Positions 1 to 11,500 of a stretch of 64,000 bases of DNA are shown one piece after another. Position 1 is the first letter of the stretch, and the number at the start of each line of letters is the position of its first letter. The stretch is taken from NCBI GenBank assembly GCA_014529385.2, contig CM043948.1, positions 83,942,260 through 84,006,259 of the forward strand. The letters run 5' to 3'. Position numbers and translations under genes: made by a program. The stretch is from Adiantum capillus-veneris (lineage: Eukaryota; Streptophyta; Polypodiopsida; Polypodiales; Pteridaceae). The notes below the pieces were generated by a model. It saw only the letters and a program-made list of their open reading frames with translations, had not been told where the DNA came from and made no database searches.

Positions 1-149
1 ACACATTACAGTAGAGCGAGTTCACCATATCGTCGTGCTCTTCTTCTCGCACTCTCTCTCGTGTCGCACTTCCGCTCGTACTCCTTCAAAAGGGCATCTG
101 GAATATTGTGTAGGGCATTGATGTACGTACTGGTTCTGAGGATGCAGGC

Positions 150-1052
150 GATGTTGAGGATGTTGCAGGTCTTGCTCCAAGGATTGCTGCTATTAGAGTT
201 GTTTTGCCTACGGCAGAACAATCTCGTTGGGATGTAAAGGATGCAAAGGCTCATGCATTGATTGTGTTGTCTGTGAAGCGCACCATTGTTCCCCACATTT
301 GTTCAACAAAATCTGCAAAACAGGCTTGGGATATATTGGCTGGTCTTTATGCAAGTCGCAATGAGGCTAAAATTGCTTTGCTACGTAAAGAGCTGGAGTC
401 AAAGATTATGCATGAGGAAGATGATATGGAAACTTTCCTTGCTAGTGTCAAGGATATCAATGAGCAACTTATTTCTGCAGGTGAAGTCATTTCAGACAGT
501 TCCCTTGTGTAGATTTTTCTTGATGCCTTACCAGATTCCTACCAGACTTTTGCTAGTACTTGGAGACTGATGACCCAAGGAAATCCTGAAGTTGTCAAGT
601 TTGATGCATTATGCACATTACTGTTGCAAGAGTCACTTTCCAAAAAAAACAAAACTAGGCAGTGTGCAGTTGAACATGCTTTTATTGCTTCTCAAACAAA
701 GGGTAGTAACAGCAATGTGGCCACTTCTTATGGTTTTGCTGCGAGTGGCAAAACTTCTGCTCCTAATGCATCTGCTGCTGGCAGCAATTCGTCTGGAAAT
801 TCTGGTGATAAGGGAAAAAAGAAGATGCGTTGCCATTATTATAAAGCTAATGATCACTTGATCAAGTTATGTCCTAAGTTGAAGGCCAAAGAGGCTAAGA
901 AGAAAGAGGGTGGTTCCACTGCAAATGCTGGTTCCACTACAAATGCAGCCATTGTTGAGTCTTCTGTGAAAGTAGACTGTGTTGCTGATGTTGATGCAGA
1001 ATGGGCTTTTAGTGTAGAGTGCACTCACAATCCTGTTGTCCATGATGCATGA
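150..1052 (+). pseudogene. gag: Copia-1 A gag (UBN2-type Gag, broken)
   Basis: One frame reads through this stretch with a single amber stop at 510-512. The segment with VPHICSTKSAKQAWDIL and ALLRKELESKIMHEEDDM resembles the UBN2/retrotran_gag capsid domain of plant copia elements. Near the end is a nucleocapsid knuckle of form C-x2-Y-x4-H-x4-C (around 830-875), in which the second Cys is replaced by Tyr, so zinc binding is probably lost. A Ser/Ala/Gly/Asn-rich linker precedes it. The frame closes with TGA and the protease continues in another frame, which indicates a frameshift near 1040. Gag would form the particle that packages element RNA. Confidence 0.85.
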
Positions 1053-2306
1053 TTGTCAGTTTTCTGCAGATTCACATGTGTGGTATTTTGACAGTGGTGC
1101 TACAAAGCACATTACCTCACATTGTGAATTGTTCACCTCTCTCGAGTCTGTCCCTCATGGGAATTCAGTCACTTGTGCCAACAATGCCTCTTATCCAGTT
1201 CGGGAGTTGGAAAGATTGTGCTTACTACTGCAAATGGCAGTTCCTTCACACTTGTTGATGCAATTTATGTACCTGGGATCAAGAAGAATCTCTTCTTTGT
1301 ATCAACACTTGCTAGACTTGGACTTGTAGTCAAATTTGTGGATGACAGAGGTACAGTTCATGATCTCAGTTTTGGTGATGAAATTGTTGCATCTGGCCTT
1401 TTGTGCTGTGGGCTGTATAAGATTACTTTGTATGATAAGTGTGGACAAAATTTTGCAAATGTTGTTGCAGATTCAAGGGCTATTTCAGATGCAAAACTTT
1501 GGCATGCACGTTTTGGTCATCTGAATTTTGTCAGTTTGCTACGTTTGCAGAAATTTGATATGGTTGCTTCTTTGCCGCCTCTTGAAGCACCTATCAAACA
1601 TGTTTGTGAAGGCTGTATTTTGGGTAAGATGCAGCGTTCTAAGTTTCCAAAGGATGGTTCATTTCGGGCCACATGCAGGTTGCAGCTTGTGCATAGTGAT
1701 GTTTGTGGGCCCATGCAAACTCCGTCCTTGGGCAATTACCCGTACTTCGTGACTTTCATTGATGATTACTCCAGGCATGCATGGTTATTTCTGCTTAAAG
1801 CAAAGTCCGAAGTTTTTATGTGCTTCGAACAATTTCTGGCTATGGATGAAAATGTCTCGAAATGTACTATGGGCACCCTCCATTCCGATCAAGGGGGGGA
1901 GTATATGTCTCATGAATTCAATGCATTTCTGGCTAGTCGTGGGATAAAATACCAATGTACAGTGCCTTATACACCTCAACAAAATGGTGTTGGTGAGAGG
2001 AAAACCAGGTCACTTATGAAAATGACATGATGTATGGTCAAAAGTCAAGCTTTGTCGCATTCTTTTTGGCTTGAGGCCATCATGTGTGCCACTTATGTAC
2101 TAAACAGGTGTCCTAAAAAAGCTTTGCAGTCTATTACTCCATATGAAGCATGGCATGATAGAAAAACTTCTATTGAGCACATGCGTGTTTTTGGATGTTT
2201 GGCATATGCTTTGGTGCCACAAACACAACGCAGAAAATTGGATGATAAGGTTGTCAAATGTATTTGTGTTGGTTATAGTGCTGAAAGCAAAGGTTACAGG
2301 TTGTAG
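1036..2306 (+). pseudogene. pol: Copia-1 A protease, Gag-pre-integrase and integrase (broken)
   Basis: The aspartic protease site is visible as WYFDSGATKHIT near 1081-1116. A one-base shift near 1200 moves the frame. The Gag-pre-integrase zinc domain (H, H, C, C in LWHARFGHLN and HVCEGCILGK) is at about 1497-1640. The integrase core follows, with Asp in LVHSDVCGP, Asp in LHSDQGGEY and Glu in NGVGERKTR, so the DDE triad is present. A TGA at 2028-2030 breaks the core C-terminus, and the reading resumes to 2306. Integrase would insert the cDNA. The catalytic residues survive but the frame does not. Confidence 0.9.
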
Positions 2307-3706
2307 CATCTGCAAAGAAAATGTATTCTGGTTTCACGAGATGTAGTGTTTGTGGAAGATTCTGTTCAGCCCTTACTGTCATGTACTAGAGACAATAATG
2401 TAAGCTCACAGGACATTTATGACACTTTGTTGCCTCTTTTCAGAGTGGAAATACGAATGTAAATTCCAATGAGGCAAATGTACAGCCTATGGGGGTTTCT
2501 GAAAATGTTATAGATCAGCCTACTACTGATGCAGATGTACATGATGTACTTGATGAGGAAAGGGCTGAAAATGAGCAGGCTAGAGGTATGCCAAAATGGC
2601 TGGTGCACACTTTGTGTGACAGTAAATTGGATGCACCTTTGTCTAGTCGTACTCGTTCAGGCTCTCGCCATGCATCTTATGCATCAGATTATTATGCTTT
2701 GGCTGTGTCTAGCTTACATGATGTTGAGGAGCCTCTGTCTTTTGATGAAGCACAGAATTCACAAAATTGGATGGCTGCCATGTAATCAGAATATGATGCA
2801 CTTATAGAAAATGACACATGGACTTTATGTGATTTGCCTCCTGACAAACAGGCCATTGGTACGAAGTGGGTTTACAAGTTGAAATGCAAGCCGGATTGTG
2901 AGATCGATCGCCATAAGGCTCGACTTGTTGCAAAGGGTTATGCATAGCAAAAAGGGGTAGATTATGAAGAGACTTTTGCTCCCACTTGTTGTATGACTAC
3001 TGTGCGTTTTCTATGTGCATTGACAACTCATTTTGGTTGGGATGTACATCAATCAGACATTGTTACTGCTTTCTTGAATGGTGACATATTTGAGGAAGTT
3101 TATGTAACGCAGCCTCGCGGTTTTGTCATAAAAGGACAAGAGGACAAAGTGTGCAAATGTAAGAAGGCTTTGTATGGGTTGAAGCAATCTCCTCGTGCTT
3201 GGTATGAGAAAGCTGACACTCATTTGGTTAAACGAGGCTTTCGTAACAATCCAACAGAAAGCACATTGTATGTAAAGCGTGAGGGTGATGTACTTCTCAT
3301 TGTGGTTCTTTATGTCGATGATTTGCTGATCACTGGACCAAATGAGAGACATATTGCTGAATTTAAGGCTGATTTGAATGCTACTTTCAAGATGAAAGAT
3401 TTGGGGCTGTTGCATCCTTACTTGGGTATACAGTTTAAGCAGTGTGATGGTGGTATTGCCTTGTGTCAGAAAAGTCACATAGAGACATTGCTATGTAAGT
3501 TTGGACTTGAGGATTGCAAACCTATTTCCACTCCCATGGAAACAGGTTTGAAGTTGAGTCTACATGATGCTAGCGATCCTGCTAATGTCACTCTTTACCA
3601 AACTGCTGTTGGTTGTCTCATTTATGTATGCAACACGAGGCCAGATATTCAATTTGAAGTCTCACAGGTCAGCAGATTTATGCATAGCCTAGGGTCTAAG
3701 CATTGA
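2307..3706 (+). pseudogene. pol: Copia-1 A linker and reverse transcriptase (broken)
   Basis: After an acidic linker, the RT (RVT_2 type) starts near 2720 and is best preserved from 2993 to 3706. It carries WDVHQSDIVTAFLNGDIFEEVYV, KALYGLKQSPRAWYEK (both typical of copia RT) and the catalytic YVDD at 3311-3322. In-frame stops occur at about 2783 (TAA where copy B has CAA), 2946 (TAG) and 3703-3705 (TGA where copy B has TGG). Two of these fit C-to-T decay. The enzyme would have copied element RNA into DNA in cytoplasmic particles. Confidence 0.9.
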
Positions 3707-4193
3707 CAGGCTGTCAAGAGGATTTTCCGCTACTTTAGTGGCAATTTACATCTTGGCTTGGTTTATCCCAAGGGGGGATCATTGCCGCCATACTTACATG
3801 CTTTTTCGGACTAAGATTAGGCTGGTTGTTTGACACGCGAGTGTTCACAAGTGGTTTTTGTTTCATGCTTGGCAGTTCATGTATATCATGGTTGAGCAAG
3901 TAGCAACCTACTGTGGCCACTTCGAGTTGTCAGGCTGAGTACAGGGCAGTCTTCACATCTACGGTTGAGTGTGTATGGCTCAGACGCCTTATGGTCTGAT
4001 TTGGGTGTCGAATAGGACATTGCCAACACTATCTACCATGACAGTCAGAGCTCATTGGCAGTTGCAAGGAACCCAGTTTTTCATGCTCGCACAAAGCTCA
4101 TTGAGGTGCATTACCACTATGTCAGGGAGAGGCTCTCAACAGGAGAGATAAGCTTGGCTTATGTGCCAACACAGGACATTTTGCAGATCTTTT

Positions 4194-4984
4194 TGTTAGA
4201 AAATAAGACTTAGCTAAATAGATTTTTGAGTAGATTACTTAATGGAGAGAGATAGATTTCACACACAAGAGATTATAGAGTAGAGAGAGAGAGAGAGAGT
4301 ACACACGATATACGTGGTTCACCCAATGTGGGTTACGTCCACGGGAAAGCAGCCACTCGATGGCTTTAGCACTTCAAAAGAAGAAGTAGTTTACAAAGGG
4401 ATTAAACCCTTGATAGAGCTCCCGCCTTGCTTCACTCTCACCACCTCACACTCACCTTGTTGCATCAACTTCACACTATGAAATGTGTGTAGAAATGGCC
4501 TCCTTTTATAGGCCAAAAGGGTTGCCCTCTCTAATGAGAGACAGCCATGTGTAGCCGCCCTTGTGCGAATAAGTCTAAATCGGACCCTCCAATCCGCCCA
4601 TGTGTGGCCGCCCTTGAGAAGACAAGTCCGCTTTTGAATTCGGCCACCGGCCACCGGCCATTGACTTCCGACCACCGGCCACCGGCCATTGACTTCCGAC
4701 CACCGGCCATCGGCCATTGACTACCGGCCACTGGCCAACTGACCGGTTGTTTTCCGACCACTTTCCGGTCGCCGTCCGGCCATAATATTCCGGCGAAAAA
4801 AAGTCTCGGGGGCCTCCGCCCCCGAGGCCTCTAAAGTTGCCCTTGATTCTTGTCCGTGAAAAATTTGGTTTCCGGTGAGTGATGATCCTTCACGCACGAT
4901 GGCTTCTCCTCATAATGGGGGCCTTACAAATGTGCGCTTTTACCACAGAAAATTACAAGGGTAAATCAGGCTCCATACTTAACA
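4194..4984 (-). repeat. Solo LTR of Copia-2, TSD CTTTT
   Basis: The 791-bp block starts TGTTAG and ends TTAACA. It is flanked by CTTTT at 4189-4193 and 4985-4989, and matches the LTRs at 7631, 12487 and 13407. Orientation follows the parent Copia-2 element (- strand): a TATAAAA on that strand lies at 4504-4510. It contains a short GA tract and a GGCCACCGG-type minisatellite. A solo LTR forms by recombination between the two LTRs of a full element. Confidence 0.95.
4633..4745. repeat. GC-rich minisatellite inside Copia-2 LTR
   Basis: Tandem, slightly varying copies of CCACCGGCCATTGACTTCCG. The homologous array in the LTR at 7631-8470 (about 8112-8225) has a different number of units. Confidence 0.8.
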
Positions 4985-5137
4985 CTTTTCACAAAGGCAT
5001 TGTCTCGTGAGAAGCTTGAAGCTTTCCGCAAAGCTTTGGGCTTACTCCCCTTTGTGGATTGATCATGTCCTCAGGGCATGGCACTTCCCTTCACTCATGT
5101 GCCAGCTCTTGTTCACCGCATCACTCCAGGGGAGATT

Positions 5138-5364
5138 TGTTACCATATACATGTGGTAGTGATGTGTGTGAACACACTAGGACCGCCGGGGCATTTTTTC
5201 CCTCTTTAGGAGGTTTTCTCCCCCGAGCATTGTATATATGCCCATCACTCTAGGGCTATCTATCTTTCCATTGCACACTAAGTAACGTACTCTCTATTGT
5301 GTGCCTTGAGCTTCCTTCATCTTCTCCAAGATGTGTGCGTTTCTCTGCAACCCTAATTCCAACA
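5138..5364 (+). repeat. Copia-1 A 3' LTR
   Basis: It starts TGTTACC after the purine-rich CCAGGGGAGATT (a likely polypurine tract) and ends CCAACA, about 227 bp. It aligns with 50566-50795. A TATATA at 5233-5238 may be the LTR TATA box. It abuts a 5'-truncated second copy directly. Confidence 0.85.
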
Positions 5365-7489
5365 TTGAGGCCATCATGTGTGCCACTTATGTACTTAACA
5401 GGTGTCCTACGAAATGTTTTCAGTCTATGACTCCATATGAAGCATGGCATGATAGAAAGCCTTCTATTGAGCACATGCGTGTTTTTGGCTGTTTGGTATA
5501 TGATTTGGTGCCACAAACACAACTGTCAAATGTATATTTGTTGGTTATAGTGTTGAAAGCAAAGGTTACAGGTTGTATCATTCGCAAACAAAGTGTACCT
5601 TTGTCTCAGGAGATGTTGTGTTTGTGAAATATTCTGTTCAGTCCTTGCTGTCATGTACTAGAGACAGTAATGTAAGCTCACCAGACATTTATGACACTTT
5701 GTTGCCTCTTTTCAGTGGTGGAAGTTCGAATCTAAATTCCAATGAGGTAAATATACGACCTATGTTACAGATCATCCTATTACTGATACAGATCTACATG
5801 ATGTACTTGATGAGAAAAGGGCTGAGAATGAGTAGGCTAGAGGTACGCCTAAATGATTGGTGCATACTTTGCATGACAATAAATTGGATGCACCTTTGTT
5901 GTCGTACTCGTTCAGGTTCTCGCCATGCATCTTATGCATCAGATTGTTATGCTTTGGCTGTGTCTAGCTTACATGATGTTGAAGAATCTCTGTCTTTTGA
6001 TGGAGCACATAATTCAAAAAATGTGATGGTTGCCATGCAATCTGAATATGATGAACTTATATAAAATGACACATGGCCTTATGTGATTTTCCTCCTGGCA
6101 AAAAGACCATTGGTACAAAGTGGGTTCACAAGTTGAAATGCAAGCTGGATGGTGAGATTGATCGCTATAAGGCTCAACTTGTTGTAAAAGGTTATGCAAA
6201 CCAAGAAGGCATAGATTATGAAGAGACTTTTGCTCCCACTTATCATATGACTATTGTGCATTTTCTATGTGCATTGGCAACTCATTTTGCTTGGGATGTA
6301 CATCAGTGAGACATTGTTACTACTTTCTTGAATGGTGACAAATTTGAGGAAGTTCATGTAACGCAGCCTCGCGGTTTTGTTATTAAAGGGAATGAGGATA
6401 AAGTGTGCAAATGTAAAAAAGCTTTGTATGGGTTGAAGAAATCTCCTCGTGCTTGGTATGAGAAGGGTGGCACTCATTTGGTCAAACGAGGCTTTTGTAA
6501 CAGTCCACCAACAGAAATCATATTGTATGTAAAGCGTGAGGGTGATATACTTCTCATTGTGGTTCTCTATGTAGATGATTTGCTGATCACTAGACCAAAT
6601 GAGAGACATATTGATGAATTTAAGGCTGATTTGAATGCTACTTTCAAGATGAAAGATTTGGGACTGTTGCATCATTACTTGGGTATACAATTTAAGCAGT
6701 GTGATGATGGTATTTCCTTGTGTCAGAATAGTTATATAGAGACATTGCTATGTAAGTTTGGACTTGAGGATTGCAAACCTATTGCCACTCCCATGGAAAC
6801 ATGTATGAAATTGAGTCTTCATGATGCTGGTGATCCTGCCAATGTCACTCTTTAGCAAATTGATGTTGGCTGTGCCTCATGCATGTATGCAACACGAGGC
6901 CGAATGTTTAGTTTGCAGTCTCACATGTCAGCAGATTCATGCATAGCCCAGGGTCTAAGCATTGGTAGGCTGTCAAGAGGATTTTTCGCTACTTGAGTGG
7001 CACTTTACATGTTGGCTTGTTTTATCCCAAGGGGAGATCATTGCCACCATATTTACATGCTTTTTTGGACTCATTGGGCTGGTTGTTACACACGAGTGTC
7101 CACAAGTGGTTTTGTTTCATGCTTGGCAGCTCATGTATATCATGGTTGAGCAAGAAGCAACCTACTGTGGCCACTTCCAATTGTAAGGCTGAGTATAGGG
7201 GCTCAGACGCCTTATGGATGATTTGGGTGTTGGACAAGACATTGCCAACACTATCTACACTGACAGCTAGAATGCATTGGTAGTTGCAAGGAACCCAATC
7301 TTTCATGCTCAGACAAAGCACATTGAGGTTAATTACCACTTTGTCAGGGAGAGGCTCTCAGCAAGAGAGATCAACATGGCTTATGTGTCAACACAGGACA
7401 ACCTTGCAGATTTTTTTACAAAGGCATTGTCTCGTGAAAAGTTTGAATCTTTCTTCAAAGATTTGGGCTTACTCCCCTTTGTGGATTGA
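5365..7489 (+). pseudogene. pol: Copia-1 B integrase end, RT and RNase H (broken)
   Basis: It starts with the integrase C-terminal part (CATYVLNRCP, PYEAWHDRKPSIEHMRVFGC). A low-similarity linker follows, then RT from about 6070 with KALYGLKKSPRAWYEKGG and the catalytic YVDD at 6568-6579. RNase H ends at 7489 with EKFESFFKDLGLLPFVD. Stops include TAG at 6853-6855 and TAG at 6966-6968 (copy A has CAG there). A TGA near 6307 and several frameshifts are also present. Catalytic motifs are readable but the gene is dead. Confidence 0.88.
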
Positions 7490-7565
7490 TCATGTCCTCA
7501 GGGCATGGCACTTCCCTATACTCTATGTGCTAGCTCTTGTTCACCACATCACTCCCAGGGGGATT

Positions 7566-7630
7566 TGTTACCATTTACAAGTGGTAGTGATGTGTGTGAA
7601 CACTATCTTATCTTTCCATTGCACACTAAG
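7566..7630 (+). repeat. Copia-1 B LTR remnant
   Basis: It begins TGTTACCATTTACAAG as in the other Copia-1 LTRs and joins, after an internal deletion, to a piece ending CACACTAAG. The Copia-2 element starts at the next base. Confidence 0.75.
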
Positions 7631-7719
7631 TGTTAGGAAATAAAACGTAGCTAAATAGATAATTGAGTAGATTACTTAATGGAGAGAGACAGATTTATAT
7701 ACACGAGATTATAGAGTAT

Positions 7720-7775
<56 letters not shown>

Positions 7776-8470
7776 CACGATATACGTGGTTCACCCAATG
7801 TGGGCTACGTCCACGGGAAAGCAGCCACTCAATGGATTTAGTATTTCAAAACAAGAAGTAGTTTAAAAAGGGATTATACCCTTAATGGAGCTCCCTCCTT
7901 GCTTCACTCTCACCACCTCACACTCACCTTGTTGCATCAACTTCACACTATGAAATGTGTGTAGAAATGGCCTCCTTTTATAGGCCAAAAGGGCTGCCCT
8001 CTCTTATGAGAGACAGCCATTTGTAGCCGCCCTTGTGCGAATAAGTCCAAATCGGACCCTCCAATCCGCCCATGTGTGGCCTCCCTTGAGAAGACAAGTC
8101 CGCTTTTGAATTCGGCCACCGGCCATTGAATTCGGCCACCGGCCATTGACTTCCGACCACCGGCCACCGGCCATTGACTTCCGACCACCGGCCATCGGCC
8201 ATTGACTACCGGCCACCGGCCAACCGACCGGTTGTTTTCCGACCACTTTCCGGCCGCCGTCCGGCCATAATATTCCGGCGAAAAAAAAGTCTCGGGGGCC
8301 TCCGCCCCCGAGGCCTTTAAAGTTGCCTCTGATTCTTGTCCGTGAAAATTTTGGTTTCCGGTGAGTGATTTTTCTTCACGCACGATGGCTTCTCCTCATA
8401 ATGGGGGCCTTACAAATGTGCGTTTTTACCACAGAAAATTACAAGGGTAAATCAGGCTCCATACTTAACA
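7631..8470 (-). repeat. Copia-2 3' LTR
   Basis: An 840-bp LTR bounded by TGTTAG and TTAACA, matching the solo LTR at 4194. It contains a GA microsatellite (about 7713-7771), the GGCCACCGG minisatellite (8112-8225) and, on the minus strand, a TATAAAA at 7976-7982 that may be the promoter. Confidence 0.95.
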
Positions 8471-8483
8471 ATCTCCCACTTGG
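8471..8483 (-). other. Copia-2 polypurine tract
   Basis: On the minus strand CCAAGTGGGAGAT lies immediately before the 3' LTR start TGTTAAG. This is the usual position and composition of the plus-strand primer of copia elements. Confidence 0.85.
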
Positions 8484-8530
8484 AGACTGATCTCCAAACC
8501 AAACCTGTGACTGCTTTCCATTCTGGCTTC

Positions 8531-11500
8531 TTATCCTTGAATGCCGATTGAAGATGAGCAAAAGCTCAACTTCTCCTTGTTGACCACCTTTGTAAACATG
8601 TCTGCAGGATTTTTACTTATATGCACCTTTCCTAGCTTTAGTTGTCCCTCTTCCAAAAGAGTGCGTATGAAGTGATATCTCACCTCAATGTGCTTTGTCC
8701 TTGAATGAAAGGCTGAGTTCTTCGCAAGATGGATAGCGCTTTGGCTATCACTGTACAAGACACAATTGTCTTGTTTGAATCCAAGCTCTTCTAAGAATCT
8801 GTGAAGCCACAGAATTTCTTTGCTTGCCTCCGTCATTGCTACATAATCTGCTTCCGTGGTAAAAAGTGAAACCACTTTCTGCAGCTTTGAAGCCTAGCTT
8901 ATTGCTGTGCCTCCAACCGTGAACACATAGCCAGTAGTGCTCCTTCGAGTATCTTTGTCACCTGCCATATCTGCATCAGCATACCCTTCTAGAAAAATAT
9001 CAGTTCCTCCAAAATACAAAGCATTTGTTGTTGTCCCTTTTAGATACCTAAGTATCCACTTCACAGCTTGTCAATGCTCTTTACCTGGGTTGTCCATGAA
9101 CCTAATCACAACTCCCATTGCATGTGCAATGTCTGGCCTTGCCCAGACCATAGCATACATTAGAGAACCTACCGCTGCAGCATATGGAACTTTAGACATA
9201 TAGGCTATCTCCTCTTGTGTCTTTGGACACATATCCTTCGTTAGTTTAAAATGACCAGCCAAAGGTGTAGAAACTGGTTTTGCATTTTGCATTGCAAACC
9301 TTTCTAGTACCTTCTTGATGTAATCTTCTTGAGATAGCTTTATTGTCTTCTTCGTCCTGTCCCTTGATATTTTCATACCAAGGATCCTCTTTGCAGCACC
9401 TAATTCTTTCATTGAAAAAGATTTGGACAGCTCCTCTTTTAGGTCTTTGATGTCCTGCATGTTAGCACTTGCAATCAACATGTCATCAACATACAACATT
9501 AGGATGATGAATTTCCCATCTCCCAAATTCTTCGTGTAGACGCAGTGATCCGAGTTGCATCTTGTGAATCCATGATCCAACATCCATCGATCAAACTTCA
9601 AGTACCATTGTCTTGATGCTTGCTTTAAACCATACAAGCTCTTCTTTAATCTGTAAACCATTTTCTCCTTACCTTTTACTTCATACCCCTTTGGTTGAAG
9701 CATGTAGATTTCCTCCTCTAAGTCACCATGAGGGAATGCCGTATTTACATCCATTTGCTCGAGATTTAGATCATGAGCAGCCACAAGGCTTAAGACAAGC
9801 CTAATTGAGTTCATTTTTACAACAGGAGAAAATATTTCATTGAAGTCAATACCTTTCTTTTGAGAAAAACCTTTTACCACAAGCCTAGACTTGTACCTTT
9901 TCTTCGCACCTTCTTCTTCCTTTAGCTTGTACACCCATTTGTTTTGAAGTGCCCTCTTACCTTTAGGCAACTCAACCAACTCCCATGTTTGGTTGCAATG
10001 TAGTGAGTCCATCTCCACTTGCATGCTCTTCGTCCATTCTTCTTTGGATTCATGTTGCATAGCTTCTTTATATGATTCCGACTCTCCAGAATCTGAGATC
10101 AAGAGATGGTTGAAGGAAGGAACAAACCTTTCTGGAGGTCTACTTGCTCTTGTAGATCTTCGGAGAATAGGTTGAGGCTCCTCATTTGGTTGACGTTGTT
10201 GCACATTGTCACCGTTTGCAGTCCTTGAGTCTTCACCGTCCTCAAGCTCCATGTACTCATCACCTGTTTCTTTTGTTTGTTTTCTTTCCAAGTAATCTTT
10301 GTACATATTTTGTTCGTTAAAAATTACATCCCTACTCCTTAAGATTTTACCATCTTCAGGATTCCATAGGCGATACCCAAAGTCTCCTTCTCCATAGCCA
10401 ATGAAGAAACACTTTTTGGACTTTGCATCTAACTTTGATCTTAGGCTTCTATCTATGTGCATGAAAGCCTCACACCCAAACACTTTAAGAAATGCATAAT
10501 TCACCGGTTTACCTGTCCATGCCTCTTCTGGAACTCCCCCATCCAATGCCGTTGAGGGTGACCGATTGATTAAGTACACAGACGTACTTATAGCTTCCGC
10601 CCAAAGCTCAAGCGGTAGGCTTGCATGTAGCCGCATGCTTCGTGCTCGTTCCATGATTGTCCTGTTCATCCTTTCCGAAATCCCATTTTGTTGAGGTGTC
10701 CTTGGGGTTGTCCTTTGCCTCCGAATGCCATTGCTAGCACAAAAGCTTTTAAAAGCTTGGCTGCAATATTCGTCTCCATTGTCGGATCTGAGGCATTTAA
10801 CCTTGGTACCTGTTTCATTCTCCACAAAGGCTTTCCACCTTTGAAATATGGAAAATACATCGGATTTATTCTTCATGACATAAACCCATGTTTTTCTAGT
10901 CGCATCGTCTATGAATGTTACATAGTACAATGAGCCACCAAGTGATGGTGTACTTGCAGGACCCCAAACATCAGAATGAACCAACTCAAGTTTTTTATTT
11001 TTTCTTTCATTTCTTGATTTTTGAAATTTTACCCTCTTTTGTTTACCATAAACACAATCTTCACAGAACTCTAAGTCCACTTCTTTCAAACCTGGTAGAA
11101 GCTTCTTTGTTTGAAGGATTTGCATTCCTTCGGCACTCATATGCCCAAGTCGGTAGTGCCACACCGCACTGTCAACTTCTGTAGTTGCTGCACAAGCTGA
11201 AGGTTGCGTGCTAACAGTACACAAGTAAAGTGTACCGACTTTTTCACCCTTGGCAACCATCAAAGATCCCTTTGAGATCTTCCACCGTTTGTTTCCGAAT
11301 GCAATGTTGTGACCTTCATCGTCCAATTGTCCTGTAGAGATCAAATTTTTGCGAAGAGAAGGAACATGCCTAACATCTTTAAGCTTCCATTCATTTCCGT
11401 TAGCAGTTTTGACAGAAATTGTACCTTTGCCGACAATCTCACAAGCTTCATCATCTCCCAAGTATACATACCCAAAATTACCTTTGGTGTAGTCTTGGAA

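Larger units (their letters stand above)
3707..5063 (+). pseudogene. pol: Copia-1 A RNase H, split by a solo LTR
   Basis: RNase H of copia type reads in shifted frames from 3707 to 4193 (cysteine/serine-rich SCISWLSK region and a DSQSALAVARNP-like region). It then resumes at 4985 with FTKALSREKLEAF and ends LLPFVD at 5063. The same stretch is uninterrupted in copy C (50086-50490), which shows that the 791 bases between are an insertion. Several small indels and stops are present, so no function remains. Confidence 0.85.
1..5364 (+). mobile_element. Copia-1 copy A: degenerate Ty1/copia retrotransposon, 5' end outside window
   Basis: Reading left to right one meets Gag, protease, Gag-pre-integrase, integrase, RT, RNase H and a 3' LTR, the Ty1/copia order. 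The 5' LTR and leader lie before the window. The coding part is broken by stops and frameshifts, and a 791-bp solo LTR of another family sits in the RNase H region. Two further copies lie at 5365-7630 and 50086-50817, and comparison with them shows which breaks are private to this copy. This is an old, inactive copy. Confidence 0.93.
5365..7630 (+). mobile_element. Copia-1 copy B: 5'-truncated copy
   Basis: The sequence begins abruptly inside integrase (matching copy A from about 2071) directly after the LTR of copy A. It runs through RT, RNase H and into an LTR remnant at 7566-7630. That LTR start has lost about 130 bp internally and is cut at 7630 by the Copia-2 element. Divergence from copy A is substantial, so this is not a recent duplication. 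Confidence 0.88.

Noticed and set aside
4391-4761. Trp/Pro/Val-Gly-rich protein frames in the Copia-2 LTR
   Set aside because: They follow the GGCCACCGG minisatellite; three frames are open at once.
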